A DNA stretch of 64,000 nucleotides from Imbricaverruca yamaguchii. Lineage: Eukaryota > Arthropoda > Thecostraca > Neoverrucidae. A program made the position numbers and the translations under genes. The notes beneath the pieces were generated by a model that ran no database searches, had not been told where the DNA came from, and worked only from the letters and a program-made list of their open reading frames with translations. The stretch is from positions 304,501-368,500 of the forward strand of contig JAOTOL010001344.1 of the NCBI GenBank assembly GCA_034440575.1. Direction: 5' to 3'. This document shows, in pieces, positions 1-10,024 of this stretch (the first letter of the stretch is position 1; every line of letters starts with the position of its first letter).

Positions 1-720
1 AGTCGCCCCACATGCGAGCCCGTCCCAAGGGCGGCCCGGAGCGGGGCGCCTTGGCGGCGGGGCCGCACCTGAGCCGGCCGTGCACGTCATGAATGCAGAT
101 CTCTTCATTACGGCGGCGCGGCCGGCCGGCCGGCCATCTGCATACTGCGGCGGCCGGCGGCGCGGCGCGGCGACGTGTCTCCGCGTGCGCCACCGTGTCA
201 TTAGGTGCGCCGGCCGGGGTGGCCGCCGCCTAAACGACTTCAATAACAACGATCGCCGGGTCGGCGCACAACACACCGGTCATCAATTCCCCGGCGGTGA
301 CGCGCCGACCTCACTCGGTCGGCAGAGTAGTCTGGTGACGTCACGGCGCACACGGCAGCCGGCAACAGCCGCCGACGGGCCGAGCCGACCCGGTGACGTC
401 ACCAAGCACAGCGCAAGGCCCGGCCGCACTCCAGCCAAGCCGGCCGACGCTTCCGCTTTAATTGGACATTTCGCCTAAATTAGAGGTCAGCGGACAATCT
501 GATTATCTTGTTAATAAACAGCGCTGTATTCTCGGCACCGGCCGGCGGCGGCTGCCGCGCCGCCGCAAAACTACGGCGCAGTTATTGTTTAATGGCTTTA
601 TTATGAAAGCGGTCGGTTGCAGAGCAGCCGAGCCGATACACGCCGGCCGGCCATTACCACCGACACCCCGGCCGCGGCCGCTCCGGTGCATCTTTATCGG
701 TGCGGTCCGCCCCTAGGTGG
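1..720. other. CpG-rich island, no gene
   Basis: Strongly GC- and CpG-rich DNA full of GGCCGG words, with AT-rich words such as CATTA, TTAAT and AATAAA embedded in it. It contains two perfect CRE/ATF octamers, TGACGTCA at 336-343 and 394-401, both inside GTGACGTCAC. The short open frames here are GC-driven and resemble no protein I know. The composition fits an unmethylated promoter or enhancer island. No transcript or exon can be supported. Confidence 0.6.
336..401. promoter_or_regulatory. Pair of CRE/ATF palindromes
   Basis: Two copies of the 10-mer GTGACGTCAC, with cores at 336-343 and 394-401, lie 58 bp apart in a CpG island. TGACGTCA is the known binding site of CREB/ATF bZIP factors. 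Whether they are used here is inference. Confidence 0.4.
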
Positions 721-751
721 CCATGTTTTCACACCAGCACGGTGCGGCTGA

Positions 752-1222
752 GAGAGCGCTGGCCAGCTGCCGCCGTCGTCAGCTCTTGCCACGGCCAGCT
801 GCCGCTGTCGTCAGCTCTTGCCACGGCCAGCTGCCGCTGTCGTCAGTTCTTACTACGGTCAGCTGCCGCCGTCGTCAGCTCTTGCCACGGCCAGCTGCCG
901 CTGTCGTCAGCTCTTGCCACGGCCAGCTGCCGCTGTCGTCAGCTCTTGCCACGGCTAGCTGCCGCTGTCGTCAGCTCTTGCCACGGCCAGCTGCCGCTGT
1001 CGTCAGCTCTTGCCACGGCTAGCTGGCGCTGTCGTCAGCTCTTGCCACGGCCAGCTGCCGCCGTCGTCAGCTCTTGCCACGGCCAGCTGCCGCTGTCGTC
1101 AGCCCTTGCCACGGCCAGCTGCCGCTGTCGTCAGCTCTTGCCACGGCCAGCTGCCGCTGTCGTGAGCTCTCGCCACGGCTAGCTGCCGCTATCGTCAGCT
1201 CTTGCCACGGCTAGCTGCCGCC
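752..1222. repeat. 32-bp minisatellite, about 14.7 copies
   Basis: Tandem array with a 32-bp unit built around CTCTTGCCACGG and CCAGCTGCCGCTGTCGTCAG. Copies differ by single substitutions (GCCACGGCTAG versus GCCACGGCCAG, CCGTCG versus CTGTCG), and divergence is highest at the edges. Because 32 is not a multiple of three, three units form a 32-residue peptide period in every frame. The open frames spanning it are therefore products of the repeat, not genes. Confidence 0.96.
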
Positions 1223-4200
1223 GCCTACGGTATTTTCGGTATAGTGCGGGCGGCTTCTCTAGTCAGTTATGCTGGCTGACTACCAACCAGATATGGCGAC
1301 TATTACACCTTATACGGGAGCTTCTCTCGTCAACTATGGTGACTGCTGGGACTTCCCGAAATCTAACACATTTTCTTTGGAAATATTCTTGGGAAATTCT
1401 TAGGAAATTCACAAATTCTTAGGAAATTCCGCAGACCCGATGAACGCTCGAATACGAATAGTTTTTCGAAATCGGATAAATTTGTTTTACTACCCCCCCC
1501 CTCCTGTACAGTTCTTCTGGATTCGCCCTTGAGTCCTCAGTCGTTGCGAGGGCACGTTCGTAGTCGGCAGAAGTGCACACCAGCCGTTTAACGGGCTTCC
1601 CTACAAGTTACTGACAACGGCTGGCGTTGACATGGCCAGACGCTGACAGGGTCATCTCACGGCGAGCAGCACACGGTGTGCGGTCAGTCTCACACGTCGA
1701 GAAAATCAGCCTGGTCGCAAGCCCATCCTGGCGTTGCTCTTGGCGCGGATCGAGTAGCGCACGTCCAGGACTGTCTCGGGAGCAGCACTCGATGGTCGGC
1801 CGTTAATCGTGGGGTGTTAATCATGAGTCTGAGCGGTCACGATTCGGTCGGCCAGATTACTCCCAAAGGAGTCGTGAGCCACTCGAACCGCTTCGAATTG
1901 ATTAGCAGCCCGCTTGAGGCACCGGCGTCGGCTCGCTCTTCCTGAGTGGCGCCTGCGGCGCCATCGACTTGGTATAGCGCATGGGGGACATGATCGTTGT
2001 TGGGTTCATTCTTTCATGCAACGCCCATGGCGGGGTGCTAAGCTTCACGAGGCAGGAGGACGGACACGTCCCCCGTCCCCATTCCCCACCCGTGATGCCG
2101 CGTATGCTGAGTGGGTAGGAGTCGGCGATGGGCATTGCTGCTCAGTGGTCCCGATGCTAATTTGGTCTTCCCGTGCGGGTGATGTCAGTCGTCAGGTTAA
2201 GACGCGGGCAGTTCCGGTCCGATGGTAGCGGTTCACATGGTGGTTGAGGGCTGCAGAACATGCATTCACTCACTTCGTGAACGCCGAGTGCGTGTAGCCG
2301 CAACGTAACGCTTGTAACGGAGCGCCAATAGGACCAACATGGCATGTGATCGTGAATGCGCTTGATCTTCCAAAATCGCCTCTATTTTGGACATATTGCA
2401 TTCGACGTTTTGAAGTGCCAAGTAAGTTGAACGAGTCAGCTTGAGTATTTTAGCTTCAAATTCTTCGAGAGATAGCGCATTATAATTGTGTGAAGAAGCT
2501 TACACTTAAAGCTAGCTGATGCTTAAATATCAGATGTATGCGCTGCTTTATAAGTAGCATAATAGTGCTGCTTCCCGGAACATGTGGTGCTATGCTTATA
2601 GCCATGAAAGCCACCTATGTGTATCTTGCACGTAAGCATGCATTGCTTGTAATGCATGAAACTTGCATCTTTCATTCGTGCACATATATGTACACGAATA
2701 TTGGTGCCAGTGCATTTTTCCATGTCATATGCAAACGTTTACTAATGTTATCATGAATCCGAGGAAAGTCCACTGATCACGTGTGGATGAGCTGAAATAT
2801 ATGGCGACAATTACAAGCGAAGAAAAGCCCAAGCCAGTCCATACTCCCGTGTGTACGGTGCAAAAGTTCATCCGAGGAGATCGGCCTAGCCCAACAATCA
2901 CGCTTTTCATGCCGTAATTACCTTTTTGCTACCGTGTTTTGCACAGCTGCAATTTTCGCTCGACGCTCACGGGTTATAACTTTCACGCAGCGCTTCACGT
3001 TGTAATGCAGCACTTCGGCATCACATTTTCTCCCGCGTAGCCACATCTCCTCGTTTAGCTTGTGGTTTACAGACTTCCATCACAATATTCCTCCTGAAGT
3101 ACTCTGAATCGTTTTCAAAGGAGGTGTTTGCGGCGGCATCTCACGTTAAGGCAGCTTATCATTACCTTGCATCGCAGCCGGCACGTTCCATCCGTCCAGA
3201 GTAGCAAAACATCATCTGCTTTATTTGCATTTCTGGATCTCGAGTTCAGTCCCAGGGAGGTATGGCGCTTTTATTTTAGCATTTTGTATTGCAACTTGGA
3301 AATGCATCGAATTACACATAAGTTCAACACGGCTTTAAGGAGCGTGTCTGAATATAAGCACTCAAGACAATGCGCTTGTAACTTGCATATTCGGAGATCC
3401 TGAGCTTTGAACACCTCCCTCGCTCCTCCCGCGTCCCTATATAGGCGCCTTATACTGATTTGAAGAATAACTAGCAATTGCACGTTACTAATGGGTAGTA
3501 GAGGATTCAAAATTACGGTTTCGGATATATCTTCACAGCAATGCACAAGTGTACAGAGAACTTCGAAATTTTTCCGAACCATAAAACATACGGCATCCCT
3601 CCATGGTGGGCCAAACCCAGGTCTGTCGCCAGGATGTCCGTCACGCTGCACCCAATGCCCGGCCGGCAATTGTGTCGTGTTGTATCCAATCCCCAGCCGG
3701 CGAGTCTTCATGCTCCACTCAGAGCCGAGCCGGTGAGTCCGACGGGCTCCACCACATACCCAGCCGAACAACTATACAGACGCGGGCTGAGAACACGTGC
3801 GACGCTAGTTATTGACTGGCTCACAGAACCTCCACCAATGACCTACCGATGACCTGAACATCGAGGATAACTTTGAGCAGGGAAAGCAGCCTTTGATCCA
3901 AATGATTATATCTTTCAGCAGTGTCAAAAAGAACTGGCAGCCTCAGTTTTGTTTTAAAGGTGCAAATGGTGCCCAAATACAAGGTGCCATATCCAGGGTT
4001 GGTCGGTTCAGGATTATTTTTTCACTATCCGGTTGTAATTTGTGCGCACTAACTCGACTATTCTTTCAGGAGTGCCTAATATTCCCCTTAAAAGAACGAT
4101 GGCATCCATTGGTAGCATCCGGGACACTTCACGCTTTCGGAATGTCTCCTTGACCATTGGATAAAGGAAGCGAGAGCACCTTGCCATCCGGATGCTGCAT

Positions 4201-5430
4201 CACGCCCCATGGGCCTGATACTCTACACGCGGCATGTCCTTTCACTCCGGCGACGACATTTCAAGACGTAATGTGCTACCAACGACGCCCACGGAAGTGA
4301 TGCAACTGAATCTAATGTCTAAAGGTTCCGCTGGTGCATACATTTTCACTGCATCTCACATTGGCGAGCATTAGGAAAGAATGAAACGACTTTCCTCTTT
4401 CTCGGGCAGAGGAAGAAGAAGTAATGAAACGAAGAAATGAAGCTTCGTACGAGAGCAGAGGTGGAAGTATGCAATGCTGTACCAGCTGCGAGGCATGGGC
4501 AAATAGAGAACCTGAGTCTGGAAAAGCCAGGGTGAGAATAGCCATCTAGTCCATCGAGACAAGCAATTGGCTTGCGAGTTAAATAATGGCATGTCCAAAT
4601 TTTAATCGAATAGTTTGACAGGGTCCCACTATACAACGGATGCGATAAATCATGCGTTGGAGAAGCCGAAAAGATAACTACACCAAAATAGCATTAAGAG
4701 CAGATTACTGAACACGAAACTGGTCCCAGGCGTCATGCCACTCTCATTGCAATCATCACACTTGCGAATAATTCGATCACTGACCATATAGACAAGACGC
4801 AGAGATGATCTATCAAGGAATGCCCAAGAGGAGACGCGAATTGGTGCAAATACGCATTGTTTGCGTAGGGGAACCATTAAATGATCGATTAGGTTCCATC
4901 ACATGGTCAAGCATGCATGCGAATTCGACAATCAAAGGGCCAAATTGCAAGTGTGTAGCGCGTTTGGTGGCGCATTTGAATACGTTTCGCTTACGACGTT
5001 ATGCTATATCTTCATTCGAACGAGGCTGCTTGAGGGGACATTTCCGTTTTCTATCGAAGCGTTAGATAATCACATACCTCGTTCACCTCCAGTGCTAGAC
5101 AATTTGTAACACAATTGGCTGCACCGAGAAATGAGCTCCGGCAAATAACTCGGTGCAGTTATATGTATAATCGGCACGTGCATTGTCACGAGGCCGCTGC
5201 TAACAAGGCAGACAACCGGCGCACCGATTGTCCGGCGTCGGCCACCCTTCAAACGCTGACGTCGTTGCGTTTAATTCGCCACGTCCAGAATGGCCTGTTA
5301 ACGTCGTCCGACATAATACAGACGGGACCGGCGCGGCGGCGGCCGCCGCGCGCGCCATTGTCTCCCGGCGCGCGCCATTGTATGCTAACACGGCCGTATC
5401 TTAGGCGCCGCCACCGCGCCCGTCTCGCGC
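1223..5430. other. Unique AT-rich stretch, no gene recognised
   Basis: Ordinary mixed-composition DNA. Visible items are near-tandem copies of AATTCTTAGGAAATTC at about 1380-1430, a run of C at 1491-1502, and modest open frames. The longest frame is about 166 codons on the minus strand between 3271 and 3771. It has no recognisable domain and a length expected by chance. The DNA becomes CpG-rich from about 5250 towards the next array. Confidence 0.6.
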
Positions 5431-5439
5431 CCGCCGCTC

Positions 5440-6515
5440 TCTGTTGCACGCCGGCCGCTCTGTGTTGCACGCCGGCCGCTCTCTGTTGCACGCCGGCCGC
5501 TCTGTGTCTCGCGCCGGCCGCTCTCTGTTGCACGCCGGCCGCTCTCTGTTGCACGCCGGCCGCTCTGTGTTGCACGCCGGCCGCTTTCTGTTGCACGCCG
5601 GCCGCTCTCTGTTGCACGCCGGCCGCTCTCTGTTGCACGCCGGCCGCTCTCTGTTGCACGCCGGCCGCTCTGTGTCTCGCGCCGGCCGCTCTCTGTTGCA
5701 CGCCGGCCGCTCTGTGTGGCACGCCGGCCGCTCTCTGTTGCACGCCGGCCGTTCTGTGTCTCGCGCGCTGTCTGTTACCCGGCCGCCTCTGTTGCACGCC
5801 GACGTCTTGTTGACGCGGCGTCTGTGTTGCACGCTGGCCGCTCTCTGTTGCACGCCGGCCGCTCTGTGTCTCGCCCTGTCTTTTCTCGCGCCGGCTGCTC
5901 TATTGCACGCCGGCCGCTCTCTGTTGCACGCCGGCCGCTCTGTGTCTCGCGCCGACAGCTCTGTGTTGCACGCCGGCCGCTCTCTGTTGCACGCCGGCCG
6001 CTCTGTGTCTCGCGCCTGTCACTCTGTGTCTCGCGCCGGCTGCTCTGTTGCACGCCGGCCGCTCTGTGTTGCACGCCGGCCGCTCTGTGTTGCACGCCGG
6101 CCGCTCTGTGTTGCACGCCGGCCGTTCTGTGTCTCGCGCAGGCTGCTCTGTTGCACGCCGGCCGCTCTGTGTTGCACGCCGGCAGCTCTGTGTCTCGCGC
6201 CCGCCGGCTGCTCTGTTGCACGCCGGCCGCTCTGTGTTGCACGCCGGCCGCTCTGTTGCACGCCGGCCGCTCTGTGTCTCGCGCCGGCTGCTCTGTTGCA
6301 CGCCGGCCGCTCTGTGTTGCACGCCGGGCTCTTGTTCGCCGCCGGCTCTTTGCGCCGGCTTTTGCACGCGGTCTCTTTGCACGCCGGCTGCTCTTTGCAC
6401 GCCGGCCGCTCTTTCCCGCCGGCCGCTCTCTGCTCTCTTTACGCCGGCGCTCTCGCCGTTCGCCGGCCGCTCTGTGTCTCGCGCCGTGTTTTTTGCACGC
6501 CGGCCGCTCTTGTTC
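5440..6515. repeat. 21-bp minisatellite, about 50 units
   Basis: Long array of a 21-bp unit CTCTSTGTTGCACGCCGGCCG with interspersed variants, including TGTGTCTCGCGCCGGCCG and shortened or lengthened units. The unit is 7 codons and lacks stops in most frames. This gives overlapping open frames of up to about 397 codons on the plus strand (5444-6637) and about 223 on the minus strand, with a HAGRSLL or ACNRERP type period. Frames change wherever units lose or gain bases not divisible by three, and both strands are equally open. This argues against a protein. Units become irregular after about 6330. Confidence 0.95.
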
Positions 6516-6612
6516 TTAGTCGGCCGTACTCGCCGCGCCGCCGATCGTCCGGGCGGCGCGGCTTTCAGCACCCCACTGCCGGCATGCTGTGGCTCGGGTC
6601 GGACGTGACGGT

Positions 6613-6786
6613 GGGACGTTACGCTGACCTGGGGTGAAGCGCGAGAGCCGGGAAGGTACGCTGATCCAGAGCCAGGCGTGGCAGCCGGGGCGTTACGCTG
6701 ACCTCGGGTCAGGCATGAGAGCCGGGACTTTTAACTGACCTCGGGTCAGGCGTAAGAGCCAGGACGTTTCACTGACCTCAGGCAGA
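6613..6786. repeat. 37-bp degenerate tandem repeat, 4.7 copies
   Basis: Four full units and one partial unit of 37 bp, each with the pattern GGGACGTTACGCTGACCTCG followed by GGTCAGGCGTGAGAGCC. Copies are clearly diverged, so this is older than the adjoining 21-bp array. Confidence 0.9.
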
Positions 6787-7101
6787 CCGCTGAAATTCGT
6801 CTGCCATGTGGGGTAGCTGGAGTAAGCAGGCTACTAAGTAACAAGGACGAGTTAGCAAGAAGCAACCCTTCCTCTCGATAGACAACGACTGCCTGTATAA
6901 TCCTACGTGCTGTTGCAAATTTGACCATATTGGTATCTGGAACGGTATATTCAGGTACGTTCCATATGGATGACGCATTTATGAGCACCGATGTCGGTAG
7001 CCGACCGTGCGTGCTGGAAAGGTGCAGGTGTGTAGCGACGGACTGCTGCATCGGTGCCGACAGTGCCACATGGGAAACCAATGTTTCTTCTCTTTTTTAC
7101 T

Positions 7102-7125
7102 ATTGAGGTAGTAAACTACCTCAAT
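7102..7125. repeat. Perfect short hairpin (11-bp arms, 2-nt gap)
   Basis: ATTGAGGTAGT at 7102-7112 is the exact reverse complement of 7115-7125, separated by AA. The arm contains TGAGGTAGTA, the first ten bases of let-7, but the loop is only 2 nt, so this is not a microRNA precursor. Confidence 0.9.
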
Positions 7126-7978
7126 GAAAATAAGTTAATCTCCTGCGCTTTATGTTGGTGTGGTGTGGCCATGAATTATCTTGATGTGTCCTAAGCCATC
7201 GACAACTAACTCCCAGCGGATCTCGGACTTGTTTCTTGCACGGCTTATCACCGGTACGCACACATTATTTCGCCATCGCCATGTAATTTTACGTTTCAGT
7301 TGTTAGATATATTTCACATTCATGTTTTAAATGAATCGATGATCACGAATCTATGATCTTACAAGCTCGCTGCATCATTTATTTTGAGCAATCCTGCAAT
7401 CAGTCACTCAGCCAACGACGAAACAAGAGGAAAATGTCAAGAGCTCTTGGACATTTGTAGCACCCCATTCCACACTTCACCTGGGACTCCCACGCATCCA
7501 GTCTAAGAAAAATACGATGAAGTTGTCATCTGATTCGTTCACTTCCACCACTCACTCCTACCGCCCTTTTCCTGTCAGTGTCAATGTCTTGATCATATTA
7601 ACGTTCAGTTTAGCTTAGTTTATTTCATGATCATCAACGGGCAATATCTCAATTATAGATGAAGTCAATCGCGTTCCTCACTGTTGGAGGGGCTTTGTGT
7701 ATGAAGCATAGGCATCATCTGGAGCTCTGTTGGAATTTATGTGCATGCGATGGATCAGGCCGATGCAAGGTTCTTTCTTTATTGAATGATCCCTTGTATC
7801 TTTATTAGACGCACGGAAGTGACTTTTCTATTTTTGACAGTGTCGTAATTAATAATGCATGCTGTCTACTTTTCCCATTAGCCCACCATTCACCAATTGT
7901 TTGACAACTCCTGTGATTTCTTGTGGTACGTAAGGTTTTCTTTCATTGCTAATGTCTTAGCTCTTTCGTCTGCTTATA

Positions 7979-8048
7979 GCGCCTCCCATCTGATCATAGC
8001 GCCTCTCATTTGATCATAGCGCCTCTCATCTGATCATAGCGCCTCTCG
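7979..8048. repeat. 20-bp tandem repeat, 3.5 copies
   Basis: Units at 7979, 7999, 8019 and a partial one at 8039, each GCGCCTCTCATCTGATCATA with one or two substitutions. TGATCA occurs in every full unit. Confidence 0.92.
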
Positions 8049-8315
8049 TGCTATCTTTGCTGAGACTCTCATGGATGCCAAGCCATGCAAATTGAAAACA
8101 AAAGGATTCATATCTGATGTGCATATAGCGGAATTTTCAATGTTTGACCAATCCGAAGTGTCGTAACCTGACGCTAATATGCTTCGTTTTTCATTTATTC
8201 ATTCAATTTAGAAGCATTGCAAATATTCTCCAACAAGTCCATAATCGGTATATCCAATTGCCAGCAGAACCCTAAGGAGATGCTAAGTGCAGCCATTCCC
8301 AGTCAGGCTACGAAA

Positions 8316-8484
8316 CGTGACGTCACATCGATCCAAGCCGTAGCGAACATAACTTAATACCACGACAATCTCAGTCATCAAGAACGTGGTGTAACTGCGA
8401 CCCCAGCTGGGCGTGACGTCACTATCGTGGCCACAACGACAGCGAAGCCTGCACCGGCCGCGGCTACAGCAAGCGTGACGTCAC
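8316..8484. promoter_or_regulatory. Cluster of three identical CRE sites
   Basis: The 11-mer CGTGACGTCAC occurs exactly three times, at 8316-8326, 8412-8422 and 8474-8484. Each contains the full CRE palindrome TGACGTCA, the known CREB/ATF binding site. They sit just upstream of and inside a CpG island, with a CACGTG E-box at 8510-8515. The arrangement resembles a bZIP-responsive promoter. No transcription start can be read directly. Confidence 0.5.
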
Positions 8485-8880
8485 CGCTGGCGGCGGCCGC
8501 GGCTGCCGTCACGTGGCCGCCGGCCGGGGCAGCGGGCCGGAGCGCGTGGGCCGGCCTGTGGCCCAGATGGCGGCCCACTCTGGCGCCGGCGCCGCGCTCG
8601 TCCGTCACCGGCTCAGCGCACGTTCCGCGACGCCGTTGCAATTAATTCCGTCCGTTTGGCGTCGCGGCGATCACGACACGGCGCGCGTTTTTGCGGCGGC
8701 CGCGCGCCGTTTTTGCGCCGGCCGCAGCGACAGAACGAGAGCGGGCGCGGCCACGCCCCCGCGGCGCACGGCCCGGCGTGAATGCACGCACGCTCCGTCG
8801 CGCCCGACGCCGGTGTCTGTCTCGGGGCGCCGACGTGACATGGGAACGGTCGTGACATGGAGGTCGGCGGAGTGCAGCTG
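8400..8880. other. CpG island
   Basis: Dense CpG and GGCCGG content, flanked on both sides by AT-rich DNA. It overlaps the CRE cluster and the first half of the open frame at 8567-9316. It is a plausible promoter island; function is inferred from composition only. Confidence 0.6.
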
Positions 8881-9316
8881 CTGCGTGTGGGTGTCTGGCG
8901 CATTGTGTAACGGGGTGGAGCAGAAGAGGCGTCCATCCACTTGGGAGCTATGGCTACACAAAGAAGGGCAATTGTTCCCCCAAGTCGCCGATTGCTTTAA
9001 TTTCGCACGAAACGGCGATTTTCTCGAAATTGAAGAGCATTTTGTGGAAACAATGTTTGCATCAAACTGCCACACTGACGCCATTTATGAAAACCCGAGA
9101 AGTTTTCAGAGGTTTAGGAATTCATTCAACTCATTCTTCCCCAAACCGCTTCCCAAAATCCGATTTCTGGATTCACTCTTGCATCGCTTCTCTCAGCTAC
9201 GTCTGTCCTACCCAGACAGCTTTGAGCGTCAAAGGTTGCATAAATCGTCCGGGGGATGTGCTGATAAGTCCAGTGCAAGTTCGGCTCATAAACAAAATGA
9301 AACTTTGGTGTTCTAA
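8567..9316 (+). CDS. Uncharacterised 249-codon open frame, possibly non-coding
   Basis: This is one of the longest frames in the window not made of tandem repeats. The first in-frame ATG is in the context CCCAGATGG. Its first 110 or so residues come from the CpG island and are Arg/Ala-rich as expected from composition. The second half reads through AT-rich DNA with a mixed, Phe/Ser/Leu-rich sequence such as RSFQRFRNSFNSFF. I recognise no domain, signal peptide or membrane segment. It lies downstream of three CRE sites, which could make it a first exon, but the change of composition midway and chance expectation make it equally likely to be spurious. Confidence 0.12.
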   Translation: MAAHSGAGAALVRHRLSARSATPLQLIPSVWRRGDHDTARVFAAAARRFCAGRSDRTRAGAATPPRRTARRECTHAPSRPTPVSVSGRRRDMGTVVTWRSAECSCCVWVSGALCNGVEQKRRPSTWELWLHKEGQLFPQVADCFNFARNGDFLEIEEHFVETMFASNCHTDAIYENPRSFQRFRNSFNSFFPKPLPKIRFLDSLLHRFSQLRLSYPDSFERQRLHKSSGGCADKSSASSAHKQNETLVF

Positions 9317-9620
9317 CACACCGTCTGGAGGCGTTTTTCCTTATATCAAAACATAATACGAAGTTACAGGTCCTCCTCTTTCAGGAATCTGACAGGCTCC
9401 CATGCTACCCAGTCTTCTCACTAGTGAAATATGTTCCAAATACCAAGGGTCTGTTTGAACTTCGAAGGCCGCATCGACCGAGTTGCTTCTTTCTGCACTA
9501 CTCATAGCTGGTGTGGCAGCTGGCGTGACAGTTGACGCTGAGCGGTGTTCTGGTGGAACGATCGGGCCACACATACCGAAGCATTGGAGTAGGTCGTCGG
9601 GGGGCTGTCTCGAGTGCCGC
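9317..9620. other. Short unique spacer
   Basis: Nothing recognisable between the open frame and the 15-bp array. Confidence 0.5.
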
Positions 9621-9623
9621 GAT

Positions 9624-10024
9624 GTTGTGAGCTGTGAAGATTGTGAGCTGTAGAGGTTGTGAGCTATGGAGGTTGAGAGCTGTGCTGATTGTGGGCTGTG
9701 GAGATTGTGATCTGCGGAGGCTGTGAGCTGTGGAGGTTGTCAGCTCTGGAGATTGTTAGCTGTGGAGATTATTATCTGCGGAGGTTGTGAACTATGGAGG
9801 TTGTGAGCTGTGGAGGTTGTGAGCTGTGGAGATTGTGAGCTGTGGAGGTTGTGAGCTGTGGAGATTGTGAGCTGTGGATATTGGGCTGTGGAGGTTGTAT
9901 ACTGTCGATGCTGTGAGCTGTGGAAATTGTGAGCTGTGGAGGTTGAGATGTGGAGGTTGTGAGCTGTGGAGGTTGTGAGCCGTGGAGGCTGTGGCTGTGG
10001 AGGCTGGGAGCTGTCGATGTTAAG
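9624..10024. repeat. 15-bp minisatellite, about 26 copies
   Basis: Tandem array of TTGTGAGCTGTGGAG with alternating GGTT and GATT variants and a few indels. On the minus strand the 5-codon unit gives an artefactual Ser/Gln/Pro/Thr-rich frame with the pattern HNLHSSQPPQLTTST. Copies at both ends are more diverged than central ones. Confidence 0.95.

Larger units (their letters stand above)
6787..8300. other. Unique AT-rich stretch, no gene
   Basis: No recognisable coding region. It holds a perfect 11-bp-arm hairpin at 7102-7125 and a short 20-bp tandem repeat at 7979-8048. Open frames are under 115 codons. Confidence 0.6.

Noticed and set aside
5444..6637. 397-codon plus-strand open frame, Cys/Arg/Ala-rich
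   Set aside because: It is made of the 21-bp minisatellite; overlapping frames on both strands are equally open and there is no domain or codon bias.
7102..7125. let-7-like microRNA because of TGAGGTAGTA
   Set aside because: Only ten bases match, and they are part of a 24-bp hairpin with a 2-nt loop. No 22-nt mature sequence or normal precursor stem exists.
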